Source: Bacillota bacterium (GTDB taxonomy: Bacteria; Bacillota; Clostridia; Christensenellales; Pumilibacteraceae). Taken from it: DNA of 57,490 nucleotides. Under the pieces are notes generated by a model. It was given only the letters and a program-made list of their open reading frames with translations. It did not search any database and was not told the origin of the DNA. The stretch is from positions 1-57,490 of the forward strand of contig WRAP01000013.1 of the NCBI GenBank assembly GCA_009780135.1, read 5' to 3'. Each line of letters opens with the position of its first letter. The first letter of the stretch is position 1. Positions 18,552-27,359 of the stretch are shown here, piece by piece. The translations under genes and the position numbers were made by a program.

Positions 18552-19844
18552 ATGGCTCTAAAACCTGCGATTTGCACCCAGTGCGGAGGACAAATAGAAG
18601 TAGACAGCACTTTAGAAGCTGGAATTTGTAGTATTTGCGAAACAGCTTTTATTACCGAAAAAGCAATAAATAATTATGTAACGCAGTATAACACAACGCA
18701 TAACACCCAGCATATTGATAACCGTACAGTTATTAAGAATATCGTCGGTAAAGAAATGAATGAAGCCGAAGACTATATAAAAAACGGCGATATTTTTTGT
18801 GATTTAGGTGAGTGGGGTAAGGCAAAAGAGCAATATCAAAAAGCTATTGATATTGCTCCCGCTAATCCTTGGGGTTGGTTTGGATTAGTAAAAGTGTATA
18901 CGGAAAATTTTACTATATATAAGAGAGATGATTTTAATGACTATCTTTTGCGTTATGATCATTTTCATAGAGATGACTTTAATAAAAAAGTTAAAGACGC
19001 TCTTAAAGTTGCAAATGAACAAGATAAACAAAAAATTATTGAGTTATGCAGACCGCACGAGAAATGGCTAAAAAATGAAATGCGGAGTGATGGATTTGGT
19101 TATTATTTTGAGAAATATTATAAAATAATTGGAAATGAAGAAGGCATAAAGTGGATTAAAGAGCAAGAGGTAGAAATAAAAGCGAAAATAAAAACAAAAG
19201 ATGAGAGGAAATTTCAAGAAAGCGAAGCAGGACTGTTTGAAAAACGATTATTGAGTATGGAAGAAAGTGCAAAAAATAATCCTGTGCTTTATGATATTTA
19301 TAAAAAATTAATTGAAAAAAATAGAGATCCTTGGTTTCGACTGCAAAAGAGTGGGATCTATGAACGATGTTATAGAGCGTTTTATGTTAATATTGAAGGC
19401 GAGTTATCGTATAAATATAAAGGAGAAGAAAGTGGTAAATATCTTATTATTGAACTTCGAAAAATTCTTAAATTCTATAATTTATATATTAACAATGCAA
19501 GCAAAGCTAATGAAGATAACTATAATAAAAGCCTTAATGTATTAATAAGTTATATTTGTTATAATATTGTTGAACATTCAGTATTATTACCTTATGTAGA
19601 AGGCTTTTTGCAGGTAATTCATGCAGAAAAAAAAGATCTTAAAGTAGTAAAAGAAAGTTTGCTTAAGGATTTGAAAAACAAAAAAAATAATAAAAAGCAA
19701 TATAGTAGAAAATTTGATAAAAGGCGATATAAAGAAAACATAAAAAAGAGTAAGCAATTTAACGAGTATATAGACCAACTTAATATAAACGCTCAAGAAC
19801 GAGTTGTAATAGATTGGGTTGTTAAGGCTCTTTTAGATAAATAA
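18552..19844 (+). CDS. Zinc-ribbon and TPR-repeat protein, unknown role
   Basis: A 430-residue cytoplasmic protein. The N terminus has a zinc ribbon, CTQC (about 8-11) and CSIC (about 26-29). A TPR-like helical pair follows (about 73-117: AEDYIKNGDIFCDLGEWGKA, YQKAIDIAPANPWGW). The rest is long, helical and very Lys/Glu-rich, with a basic stretch near 375-400. TAGGAG precedes the ATG. Zinc ribbon plus TPR proteins of this sort are frequent in Clostridia as probable scaffolds; no enzymatic motif is seen. It is monocistronic. Confidence 0.75.
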   Translation: MALKPAICTQCGGQIEVDSTLEAGICSICETAFITEKAINNYVTQYNTTHNTQHIDNRTVIKNIVGKEMNEAEDYIKNGDIFCDLGEWGKAKEQYQKAIDIAPANPWGWFGLVKVYTENFTIYKRDDFNDYLLRYDHFHRDDFNKKVKDALKVANEQDKQKIIELCRPHEKWLKNEMRSDGFGYYFEKYYKIIGNEEGIKWIKEQEVEIKAKIKTKDERKFQESEAGLFEKRLLSMEESAKNNPVLYDIYKKLIEKNRDPWFRLQKSGIYERCYRAFYVNIEGELSYKYKGEESGKYLIIELRKILKFYNLYINNASKANEDNYNKSLNVLISYICYNIVEHSVLLPYVEGFLQVIHAEKKDLKVVKESLLKDLKNKKNNKKQYSRKFDKRRYKENIKKSKQFNEYIDQLNINAQERVVIDWVVKALLDK

Positions 19845-20133
19845 GGGTTAGGCTCTAAATTTTTGTGATTTTTTAACGCAGAATATATTTTGTAGGTGTG
19901 GATTTTGTTAATAAAGTACACCTAAAAGCATAATCTACTGGCTTGCTTCGCCTAGTTTCAAAGCGTTGCTCAATTTAGCCATGGCTCGCAAAGACGAAAA
20001 CGCAACCAACCGATGTCGTCTTTGCGAGCCAAAGCTAGGTAATTGTTAATATTAGTTTATAGGCGAAGCAATCCAGTAAATCATGTATGTTTTATCATTT
20101 ATTTGTAAGGATTGTATTGAACTATATTAACAT
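19845..20133. repeat. Nested palindromic MITE-like element
   Basis: Outer arms at 19936-19954 and 20060-20078 match in 18 of 19 positions as an inverted repeat (core TTGCTTCGCCTA). Inner arms GGCTCGCAAAGACGA (19983-19997) and TCGTCTTTGCGAGCC (20016-20030) pair perfectly. The whole spans about 143 bases between convergent genes and codes for nothing. The GGATTGCTTCGCC...GCGAGCC wording is typical of dispersed non-coding repeats in many bacteria. Confidence 0.8.
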
Positions 20134-21774
20134 CTAACCCCACGCTGTTGGAAATCCGTCCTCGTTAAACCGCCACTGATAATTGGCGGTTCTTTCTTGC
20201 GAAAAAAACAGTACTGTTGCAAACGGGAGATTGCCAACGGACATACCTTCCCAAGCTAGAGGAGTATTTATTAAAAATATCATTTGTAATCCGCCCGTTA
20301 GCGAACTAATAGTAAAAGCATTATCTTTAATAGCATTTAGCGAATGTGGAAGCACAATAGCCTCGACATTATTAGCATAAAAGAAAGCATTTGGCAGTAT
20401 CACACTAACTCCAAACGGCACTTCGGCAATAGAATTAGACCCAAAATAACTAACAAGTGCTCTAACTGGAAAGCCGTCTAATAAAACATTATCAACTATT
20501 AAATAATAATTATCTACAATGCTTTGGTGTGGAAAAACATTTCTTGGCGGTAGATTATCTACAGCTTGTCCAAATTCGGGGATTGCTGTGCGATAGCTTG
20601 CGATTGCACTATTAGGCACAACAAATCGTCCGCCACGAATAAATCCGCTTGGAGTAGGATTAGGTAGAGGGTTAGAAAAAGTTGGCGGAGTAGTGCCTTC
20701 AAAAATTATAACTTGTCTGTGAGAAATTCCATATCGCCCCATAGTGCCGACAACTCGATTTATACTGCTTGGTACAATAATCGGATTAAATCTAGGTGCA
20801 AACGTGTTTTCTATAAAGCCTGACAGCACATTCCAGCTAACTCCCGTAACACTAATACCGCCTACGCTAGTAGGGATAGTGATACCTTTACCCGAAAAAT
20901 AAGCTATAAAAAAGTCACTAAAGCCTGTTAATGTGCCTGTGCCGTCTAGAACAAAAAAATCGCTTTCGTGATTGCTGGCTACAGTCGAAACGCTAACCGA
21001 AATATAATCGCCAGCCTGCATTTGGGGTGTAGCTTTGTAGCGGACGGCAATATTGTAATTATTATTACGAGTTAGGTTTTTGGTATTATCAAAAGCTATC
21101 CAATTACCGCTACCGATTCTGGTTTCAAGCGGTCTAAAATTAAAATGATTGCTATGTAGCTCATCTAAAACCGCAAGCCTTGCTATCAAACCATCCATCA
21201 TAATAGGGGCTTCCTCGAATAAAATATCAAAATCGTACTGTGGAGTTCCCCAAATTCCTTGTAGGATATTTATCGAAAAATCTGCCATTGTGTAAGCGTT
21301 AGAGCCATACACGCTAGCAAGAATTGTAAATAAATTAGTGCCCATATTTATATTAGCTGTGGGATTTATACGGCCTGATATAAAAGGTCCTGTAGTATCG
21401 CTATTAAGAGTAAGACCATAGGGGAGAGTTCCGTTAGAGATGCTATACACTAACGATTGACCGTCGCTACTGGCATTAAAGCTAGCAGGGGAGATCCTAT
21501 AAAAAAAGTCCTCGTTAACTGTAGCACTAGCTATTGTGTGGCTATTAAAATTAAGCTCGTAATCGTGTCGATTAGCAAAAAAATTCCATGCTAAAAATCC
21601 TAAAAAGCCAAGCACACCTAGGATTATAATTATAACTATTGCTGTAACAAGTTTACTGCGTTTTTTGTAATGGTTTTTATTATATCTTTTATAGTCGTTA
21701 TTATAATTGTTTGGTCTACGATAATTATTTTCGACTACTTCCGATGGCTCTATATATTGCATATGTGGTTCCAT
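20134..21774 (-). CDS. Membrane-anchored putative-Ig and LRR surface protein
   Basis: 546 residues. An Asn/Tyr-rich cytoplasmic start (about 1-40) leads to one membrane helix (about 42-66), so it is type II anchored with the bulk outside. A putative-Ig module with the GTLPYGLTLNSDTTGPFISG pattern (about 90-170) is followed by a middle domain and a C-terminal BspA-like leucine-rich part (VPFGVSVILPNAFFYANNVE; IVLPHSLNAIKDNAF). A TATAAT on the minus strand ends only eight bases before the ATG and no ribosome site is visible, so the message may be nearly leaderless. Likely surface adhesion or scaffold; ligand unknown. Confidence 0.7.
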   Translation of the reverse strand: MEPHMQYIEPSEVVENNYRRPNNYNNDYKRYNKNHYKKRSKLVTAIVIIIILGVLGFLGFLAWNFFANRHDYELNFNSHTIASATVNEDFFYRISPASFNASSDGQSLVYSISNGTLPYGLTLNSDTTGPFISGRINPTANINMGTNLFTILASVYGSNAYTMADFSINILQGIWGTPQYDFDILFEEAPIMMDGLIARLAVLDELHSNHFNFRPLETRIGSGNWIAFDNTKNLTRNNNYNIAVRYKATPQMQAGDYISVSVSTVASNHESDFFVLDGTGTLTGFSDFFIAYFSGKGITIPTSVGGISVTGVSWNVLSGFIENTFAPRFNPIIVPSSINRVVGTMGRYGISHRQVIIFEGTTPPTFSNPLPNPTPSGFIRGGRFVVPNSAIASYRTAIPEFGQAVDNLPPRNVFPHQSIVDNYYLIVDNVLLDGFPVRALVSYFGSNSIAEVPFGVSVILPNAFFYANNVEAIVLPHSLNAIKDNAFTISSLTGGLQMIFLINTPLAWEGMSVGNLPFATVLFFSQERTANYQWRFNEDGFPTAWG

Positions 21775-21977
21775 AGACCGTCATTATATCGCAAAACCAT
21801 ATACAAAAATTTGAAAAAAGCTGTCGAGAATTAACGAAATATAAAGAATTTAATTTTTCTAAAATAAATAACAATAGCAACAAATAAAAAACGTCGGACG
21901 ATTTATTAAAACTTCCGACATTTTATATTTAATAATAGATAGTTGAATTAGAATAATTCTTCAATATTCTAAAATGA

Positions 21978-23312
21978 TTAAACTGCTTCTCCGGTAGCGG
22001 CATCTTGAAACATCAGCCAAAAGCCGTTTGATTTTGGGTTACTTGGATTTTCTGGCATCCAACGGGCCTCGGTACCTAATTCTTCGGGTGGAGTTTCGCT
22101 AAAGTTACTCGGTACTCCATAGGCGATATATTCGGGAGCTTTGCCGATTAAACCCACAACATAAAACTTATTAGTATCAAAAAGCACTTTTGCCCACTTT
22201 GTATCGGGCATCAGATTTTCTAGAGGAGTGTAGTGTTCGTTATCCTTAAATAAACTATCTAATTGTGATTTTATTTGCTCGTAAAAATTTAATTCGGGCT
22301 TTATTTTAGTTGCGGATTGTGTTGCGTTATAACTAGACAGCGGTGGTACAGTGGTTGCGGCCTCGCTTAGAGATGAAATGTGAATTGGATTTTTTTGAGA
22401 AGATTTTCTTTTTGACATTCCATAAGACTGTTGTGGTTTTGGAATAAACGCATTATTTATTCTCGCATTGCTTGGTGGAGTTATTTCGCTTATAGCGTGT
22501 GATGGGTCTCTAACGGGAATCGGAGTAAGGGTGTGTTTTAATTTTTGTATATACACCTTTTGATGCTCCCACGGCAGAGAGGGTATAGCTGACGAGTTGT
22601 TATTACTGGAGTGTTGGTTAGTATTATTTATTTGTATATGTTCATTTTCAATTTGCGTAAAATATTGGTCTATAGGATTTTTTAATTTTGGAGTATTAGT
22701 TTCTTCTTGATTAGAGTAAAGGTTAGTGGTATGAGGTTTTTGATTATAATAATTTATGCTGGCAACGGCTGTGTCGTTATAGCTTGATTCGTTTTCTTTA
22801 GCTATTTTTACAGCAGATTGCATTAGCTTTTCAGCAGGGATTTCATTGGATGCCTGTGGAGCTATATCAAAAAAATAATCTCTAATATCTTTATTGTTAG
22901 GTTCCATATTAGAAGAAATAGAAGCACTTTCTTGTGGCACTACAGGCAAGCTAGCATTTTGCTTACTGCTTCTAAAGCCGTCCATACGGTTTGCTGTCCA
23001 TAATTTAGTAGTGCTAGAAGTGCCGTATAAAAGAGCCTCTTCTTTTTCCATATCAAAAAGCACTGCATGTATTTGCTCTAGATCCATATTGCTTATTTCA
23101 AATCTAGATAAAATTCTGCCTTTATTACCTAATTCACGCACAAAAATCGCATCCGGAGTTTTTAATCCGATACAGTATTGTCCTCGTTTTAATTCGGATA
23201 AGCTATATACATTTAGTGTAGCAAAAAGCCCGTAAGCATTTCGTTCTAAGCTAAGCGTGCCTTTAGCGGTGCTTTCACCGTTTAATATTATAAGTTTTTT
23301 TTCAAACCGCAT
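21978..23312 (-). CDS. Conserved two-domain protein of unknown function
   Basis: 444 residues, soluble. The N-terminal domain (about 1-115) has regular beta strands (KKLIILNGESTAKGTLSL, GLFATLNVYSL) and an FDMEKEEALLYGTS segment. The middle (about 120-340) is low-complexity, rich in Asn, Ser and Gln, and probably disordered. The C-terminal domain (about 345-444) has KWAKVLFDTNKFYVVGLIG, YIAYGVPS, ETPPEELG and GFWLMFQDA, a pattern I recall from conserved clostridial proteins of unknown function. GAGGA precedes the start. An 8-bp inverted repeat overlaps its likely -10. No reaction is proposed. Confidence 0.65.
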   Translation of the reverse strand: MRFEKKLIILNGESTAKGTLSLERNAYGLFATLNVYSLSELKRGQYCIGLKTPDAIFVRELGNKGRILSRFEISNMDLEQIHAVLFDMEKEEALLYGTSSTTKLWTANRMDGFRSSKQNASLPVVPQESASISSNMEPNNKDIRDYFFDIAPQASNEIPAEKLMQSAVKIAKENESSYNDTAVASINYYNQKPHTTNLYSNQEETNTPKLKNPIDQYFTQIENEHIQINNTNQHSSNNNSSAIPSLPWEHQKVYIQKLKHTLTPIPVRDPSHAISEITPPSNARINNAFIPKPQQSYGMSKRKSSQKNPIHISSLSEAATTVPPLSSYNATQSATKIKPELNFYEQIKSQLDSLFKDNEHYTPLENLMPDTKWAKVLFDTNKFYVVGLIGKAPEYIAYGVPSNFSETPPEELGTEARWMPENPSNPKSNGFWLMFQDAATGEAV

Positions 23313-23609
23313 TTATATTGTCCTCACACATAAGTATACTATTTATGTGTATGCAGATATTTGCGGATTATTAGCGAAAAAATAAAAATAAAGTCAAATT
23401 ACAATATGCAATGTACAAAATACAAATGAGGTATAAATTAGAAATTAAACATCATCGAATAGTAGGGGCGATTAACAAATGCGGGCGACAGAATGTCGTT
23501 CCTACAAGAAAGATATTGAATACCCAGAAGAAAATTAAAATGCAATAGGTTTTACAATCATTGTGCAAAACGGGAAAGAATATTTTTTGACAGTATAAGA
23601 GAAAAATAA
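23313..23609. other. Intergenic with promoter, operator-like palindrome and REP copy
   Basis: Next to the unknown gene, ACACATAA (23326-23333) and TTATGTGT (23343-23350) form an inverted repeat around a minus-strand TATACT, which could be an operator. At 23462-23495 lies a second copy of the GTAGGGGCGA...CGACAGAATGTCG palindrome found inside apgM. No gene is seen. Confidence 0.6.
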
Positions 23610-23647
23610 AATAAGTACGGGAGTTTATTTTAACTCTCGCACTTATT
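23610..23647 (-). terminator. Terminator of the flavodoxin-like gene
   Basis: AATAAGTACGGGAGTT (23610-23625) pairs with AACTCTCGCACTTATT (23632-23647) with one mismatch and one G-T pair; on the minus strand it lies just after the stop at 23657. Confidence 0.7.
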
Positions 23648-23656
23648 AAAATTAAA

Positions 23657-24286
23657 TTATCTTATAAAATTAGTTTGTACTCGTTTTTCTTTTTCGGGTA
23701 GGGCAATATTTTTTTCTTTACCTGCCTCAATACTTTTTAATAACCACGCCATATTTCTGCCAAGTGTTCGCATAATTTGCATTCCTTCTAAATCTTGCTC
23801 TACTTGACTAGGGTTGCTACCGTGCACCATATTCCAATAATGGCTAGATACAACAGGCATTTGGCTAATTGTAAGATATTTAGTTAGGTTATCTAAAGCA
23901 GCGGACGAGCCGGCTCGGCGGCAGCTAACTATAATACTAGCTGGCTTTAGCGGAAAAATTTTGTGGCGACCCACAAAGAATACTCTATCCATAAAGCTGT
24001 TTATGCCACCGCTAGCGGATGCAAAATACACGGGGCTACCAAAAACATAACCGTCCGCTGTTTCGGCAAGTTGTAAAAAATCGTTTACACTGTCTTTAGT
24101 TATAACGCATCTGCCGTTTTTATTCTCGACACATTTATAACAAGCTGTGCAAGGGGAAACATTAGCACCTATATGAAAATGCTCTACTTCAATTTGTGCA
24201 TTTGTTAATTCGCTAGCGACTTCGTTAAGTGCTCGTTTTGTACAGCCGTTTTTATTTGGACTGCCGTTTATTAAAATTACTTTCAT
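23657..24286 (-). CDS. Flavodoxin-like NAD(P)H-dependent FMN oxidoreductase
   Basis: 209 residues of the NADPH-dependent FMN reductase / iron-sulfur flavoprotein family. The FMN phosphate loop is INGSPNKNGCT (about 6-16). A compact cysteine cluster CTACYKC plus a further Cys (about 46-61: CxxCxxC...C) is the kind that binds a 4Fe-4S cluster in Isf-type proteins. GSPVYFASASGGINSFMDR is the flavin-contact loop. Such proteins pass electrons between ferredoxin and small acceptors. It is 17 bases downstream of the 24304-25233 gene on the same strand, probably one operon. Confidence 0.88.
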   Translation of the reverse strand: MKVILINGSPNKNGCTKRALNEVASELTNAQIEVEHFHIGANVSPCTACYKCVENKNGRCVITKDSVNDFLQLAETADGYVFGSPVYFASASGGINSFMDRVFFVGRHKIFPLKPASIIVSCRRAGSSAALDNLTKYLTISQMPVVSSHYWNMVHGSNPSQVEQDLEGMQIMRTLGRNMAWLLKSIEAGKEKNIALPEKEKRVQTNFIR

Positions 24287-24303
24287 TGTTAGTTGTTCCT
24301 TTT

Positions 24304-25233
24304 TTATAATTTTTCTAGCATTTGCTTAGCTAGTGTAAAATTCTTATTAAATTCTAATGAGGCAATAAAACAACTCTTAGCACTTTCTTTTTCGCCGATT
24401 CCTAAGCTGAAAAGACCTTTATAATAATATAAAAAATGGCGTTTTTTTCTTGCCCAATTTAGACTGTCGTTTACTATTGATATGCAGTCGGTTAGAAACT
24501 TTATGCGTTCTTCTACTTTTACAAGTCCTTCTAAGCTAGAACGGCTTGCTAAATTACAAACCAAAATGCCTTCATCAAACGGATAACTATTTAGCATTCT
24601 GTCGCTACCTACTAATACCAAATTAAATCTGCCTTCGGATAGCCACTTTATAAATCGCTCCTCAGCTTTAGTTTGACCTAAATCATTTTCTTCCAAAATA
24701 TAATCAATATACGGAGCATACCAGTCTTGTAGCGTTTTTGGAATTCCGTCTTGAGCCTCAAGCTCTTCTATACTACATGGAATTTCAATGCTATATGTCA
24801 TATACAAAACAGTATCAAAAACCTTTTCGGTATGAAGTGTTTTTTTGATGCTGTTAAAAACCGACAAATCTATCGGAGCTTCTAAAATCAGAATAAAAGC
24901 TGTAACGATATACCATAATGCCAGCAGTTCTTGCGTACAGTTATCTAATGAAATAATAGAAGTAACTAAATCGAATAACTCCATTTTTTCGGGCATTTTT
25001 TCACCTTTGACTAAATTATATTCGACAAAGAGTGGTAGGGGATTATCAATGAGTTCGCTATCAAAAACGCATCGTAAGGTTAGTAAGGAGTAGATTATTT
25101 GTTGCTTTATATTAAAAGATAATGTGGTGTTAAGATGAACCGCATTAAAACTTTTTTCTATACACTCTGCTAATCCGCTTCGGTGAGAGGCTTCTATAGC
25201 GAGGTCGTTGTGAGTGGAAGTTGTGTTTGACAT
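24304..25233 (-). CDS. Helical protein of unknown function with TPR-like C terminus
   Basis: 309 residues from the second Met (25233). The ten codons upstream starting at a TTG lie inside a terminal inverted repeat of a small element and have no ribosome site, so they are probably not native. The protein is soluble and helical. The last 45 residues (FLYYYKGLFSLGIGEKESAK; FNKNFTLAKQMLEKL) look like one TPR unit. A short hydrophobic helix occurs around residues 110-125. No known family or catalytic motif was recognised. It is probably cotranscribed with the downstream flavoprotein. Confidence 0.6.
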   Translation of the reverse strand: MSNTTSTHNDLAIEASHRSGLAECIEKSFNAVHLNTTLSFNIKQQIIYSLLTLRCVFDSELIDNPLPLFVEYNLVKGEKMPEKMELFDLVTSIISLDNCTQELLALWYIVTAFILILEAPIDLSVFNSIKKTLHTEKVFDTVLYMTYSIEIPCSIEELEAQDGIPKTLQDWYAPYIDYILEENDLGQTKAEERFIKWLSEGRFNLVLVGSDRMLNSYPFDEGILVCNLASRSSLEGLVKVEERIKFLTDCISIVNDSLNWARKKRHFLYYYKGLFSLGIGEKESAKSCFIASLEFNKNFTLAKQMLEKL

Positions 25234-25246
25234 AAATATATTTTTA

Positions 25247-25374
25247 TCAATGAGAAATGACAAATTAGGCGAATGAGAAATATCGGACTTACTTTATAAA
25301 AAATAACTAAATTAGGATAAATAATATTTTTAGTTATAAATCAACAAGTTCTAATTTATCTCATTTCTCATTGA
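25247..25374. repeat. 128-base element with terminal inverted repeats
   Basis: TCAATGAGAAATGA (25247-25260) is the exact complement of 25361-25374, and CAAATTAG/CTAATTT extends the pairing after a three-base bulge. It sits between the Na/Pi gene stop and the next gene on the minus strand, and its left arm runs into the predicted start of that gene. Confidence 0.7.
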
Positions 25375-25379
25375 GGCAT

Positions 25380-27188
25380 TTACCAATAAACCTTTTTTCT
25401 AGCGTCTCTTTGCTTAACATTTTCTTTAGCTTGTCTTTTAAGTCTTTCAAGTTGAGCACCGGCAGGGCTTTTAATAGAGTAAGCAATGTTCGTTAAGTGG
25501 TCTTTAATGGTGTCTATGCTTGCTATAACGGCATAAAAATGAATACCGTTTTCTACACTGCATAAGCCTTCATTAAGTCTAGAAATATGATTAAAGCCAA
25601 GTTCTCGTTTTTTCTCACTAATAAGTTTAGAATAATCGCTAACCTCACTTAGTTTAGATTTATCTTTAGTTTCAAAAATCTCTAACACAATAGGAAATAA
25701 ATCTAGCACTAAGCTACTAATATCTTTAAGTTCTTCTATAGCGGCTGCACTAAATTTGATATTATGTTCTACCATTTCGGTAGCCTCGTCTAGGATTGTC
25801 ATAGCTTGGTCGCCGATTCGTTCCACATCACTAATTACATTATGAAGCTTTAACAGCTTTTTATTTACTTTTTCAGAGCCTTCAGATGGAGTTTTAGTTA
25901 GTTTTATAAGATAATTACCTATGCCTTTATTTATAAAGTTGATTTTTTGCTCTACTGTAATTATTTTGTTTTTCTTACTTAAATCAGGTACAAAAGTAGT
26001 GCTTAATGCAGACATAAAATTCTCTAAAGACAATCCTGCCATATGATGAATTTCTTTTTTAATAGGCTCTATAACAGTGTTAAAATTATTTGATTCTAAG
26101 ATTGGTTGAGGGGCTTTATCGTCTATAAAATGAAGCCTAACAGCATCTAGTTCCTCGCCTTCTTTAGCCGGTACCATTTTAGTTATCATAGCAGTAAATG
26201 GTCTTGTAAACCCAATAAGAAGTCCAAATAATGCTAAGTTATAGAATAGATGGAAAAATGCAGCGGCAAAAGCAACAGGGTTTTCAGAGAATAACGAAGT
26301 AGAAATAACCATTAAAAAGTCTGCTGTTTGTACTCTTAAAATCCATAGAAGTGGCAAGAATATAACAATACCAAAAAGGTTATACATAAGATGCGTTATA
26401 GCGGCTCGTTTTGCATTAGTTGATGTTCCGATAGAAGCTAAAAGTGCTGTTAGTGTTGTACCTACATTTGCACCAAGAATTATAAATATACCTGCTTCTA
26501 GTGGCAATACACCTGCACTAGCCATAATTACCGCCATGTTTGTAGCTGCTGTAGAGCTTTGAATAATAGCTGTAAAAATAGCACCGATAAGCACTAATAG
26601 TAAAGGACCAACAGGATTAGCTGATAAGGCAATAAATAAATCTCTAAAAGCTATTGTAAAAGGGTGGTTTGTTGGATTTGGGTTAGTGTAAGTAGCGGGA
26701 ACATATCTAGGAAAAGCCCTGCCCATTAAAAACATTCCTACAAAGATAAGTGATAAACCTAAAATAATTTCGCCGGCTATCTTTACTTTATGATTTTTAG
26801 AAAACATAAACATAGATATGCCTACAATACCGGTCATCATAAAAAAAGGAGATATAGGCAGATTATCTACAACTGCAAAAAATGCAGTAAGAGTAGTCCC
26901 CACATTAGCACCCATTATCATAGCGGTAGATTGTAGTAGTGTTATAACACCGGCATTTGCAAAGCCTACAACCATGACGGTTACGGCGGTAGAACTTTGG
27001 ATTGTAGCCGTGGCACCAGCACCGATACCTGCATTTGCAAAACGATTGTCGCCAACACGCACAAACATCTTTTTAATGCTTCTACCGGCACCCCTGTCTA
27101 GTCCGTTACTCATTAGCTTTATGCCAAGTAAAAACACAGCGATACCAGCCAAGAGTAAACATATACTTGTAAAAATATCTAAAAACAT
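25380..27188 (-). CDS. Na+/phosphate cotransporter with C-terminal PhoU-like domain
   Basis: 602 residues of the NptA/YjbB (Na/Pi-II) family. Two repeated transport modules carry QSSTA signatures: TATIQSSTAVTVMVVGFANAG (about 60-80) and FTAIIQSSTAATNMAVIMA (about 208-226), each followed by GANVGTT (about 93 and 240). About nine membrane helices lie within residues 5-345. The C-terminal 200 residues are helical with VEQKINFINKGIGNYL and DVERIGDQAMTI, the PhoU pattern. It imports phosphate with sodium, in keeping with the likely Na+-pumping pyrophosphatase nearby. A promoter lies at 27250-27279, and a hairpin at the message 5' end may stabilise it. Confidence 0.93.
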   Translation of the reverse strand: MFLDIFTSICLLLAGIAVFLLGIKLMSNGLDRGAGRSIKKMFVRVGDNRFANAGIGAGATATIQSSTAVTVMVVGFANAGVITLLQSTAMIMGANVGTTLTAFFAVVDNLPISPFFMMTGIVGISMFMFSKNHKVKIAGEIILGLSLIFVGMFLMGRAFPRYVPATYTNPNPTNHPFTIAFRDLFIALSANPVGPLLLVLIGAIFTAIIQSSTAATNMAVIMASAGVLPLEAGIFIILGANVGTTLTALLASIGTSTNAKRAAITHLMYNLFGIVIFLPLLWILRVQTADFLMVISTSLFSENPVAFAAAFFHLFYNLALFGLLIGFTRPFTAMITKMVPAKEGEELDAVRLHFIDDKAPQPILESNNFNTVIEPIKKEIHHMAGLSLENFMSALSTTFVPDLSKKNKIITVEQKINFINKGIGNYLIKLTKTPSEGSEKVNKKLLKLHNVISDVERIGDQAMTILDEATEMVEHNIKFSAAAIEELKDISSLVLDLFPIVLEIFETKDKSKLSEVSDYSKLISEKKRELGFNHISRLNEGLCSVENGIHFYAVIASIDTIKDHLTNIAYSIKSPAGAQLERLKRQAKENVKQRDARKKVYW

Positions 27189-27217
27189 ATTTTTTATTTT
27201 ATCCCAAAAAAGTAAAT

Positions 27218-27241
27218 GCCGTAAGGAATTTTCCTTTCGGC
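27218..27241 (-). promoter_or_regulatory. 5' hairpin of the Na/Pi transporter message
   Basis: GCCGTAAGGA and TCCTTTCGGC pair around a four-base loop with one internal mismatch. Transcription from the promoter at 27250-27279 would start near 27243, placing this stem at the extreme 5' end of the mRNA. Confidence 0.5.
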
Positions 27242-27249
27242 ACCATATA

Positions 27250-27279
27250 ATTATAACGGATTTTTATTTTGCGGGTCAA
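27250..27279 (-). promoter_or_regulatory. Promoter of the Na/Pi transporter gene
   Basis: On the minus strand, TTGACC (27279-27274), 18 bases, TATAAT (27255-27250). Confidence 0.7.
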
Positions 27280-27324
27280 TAATAATTTTGTAAATGTAAA
27301 GATTTGTAAAGGTTTACTAAAGAG

Positions 27325-27353
27325 TTGACAAACAAAAAAATACGACATATAAT
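27325..27353 (+). promoter_or_regulatory. Consensus promoter, apparently leaderless
   Basis: TTGACA (27325-27330), 17 bases, TATAAT (27348-27353) is a perfect sigma-A promoter. The ATG of the next gene begins at 27360, only six bases after the -10, where transcription itself should start. No ribosome site exists. Confidence 0.85.
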
Positions 27354-27359
27354 TTATCA

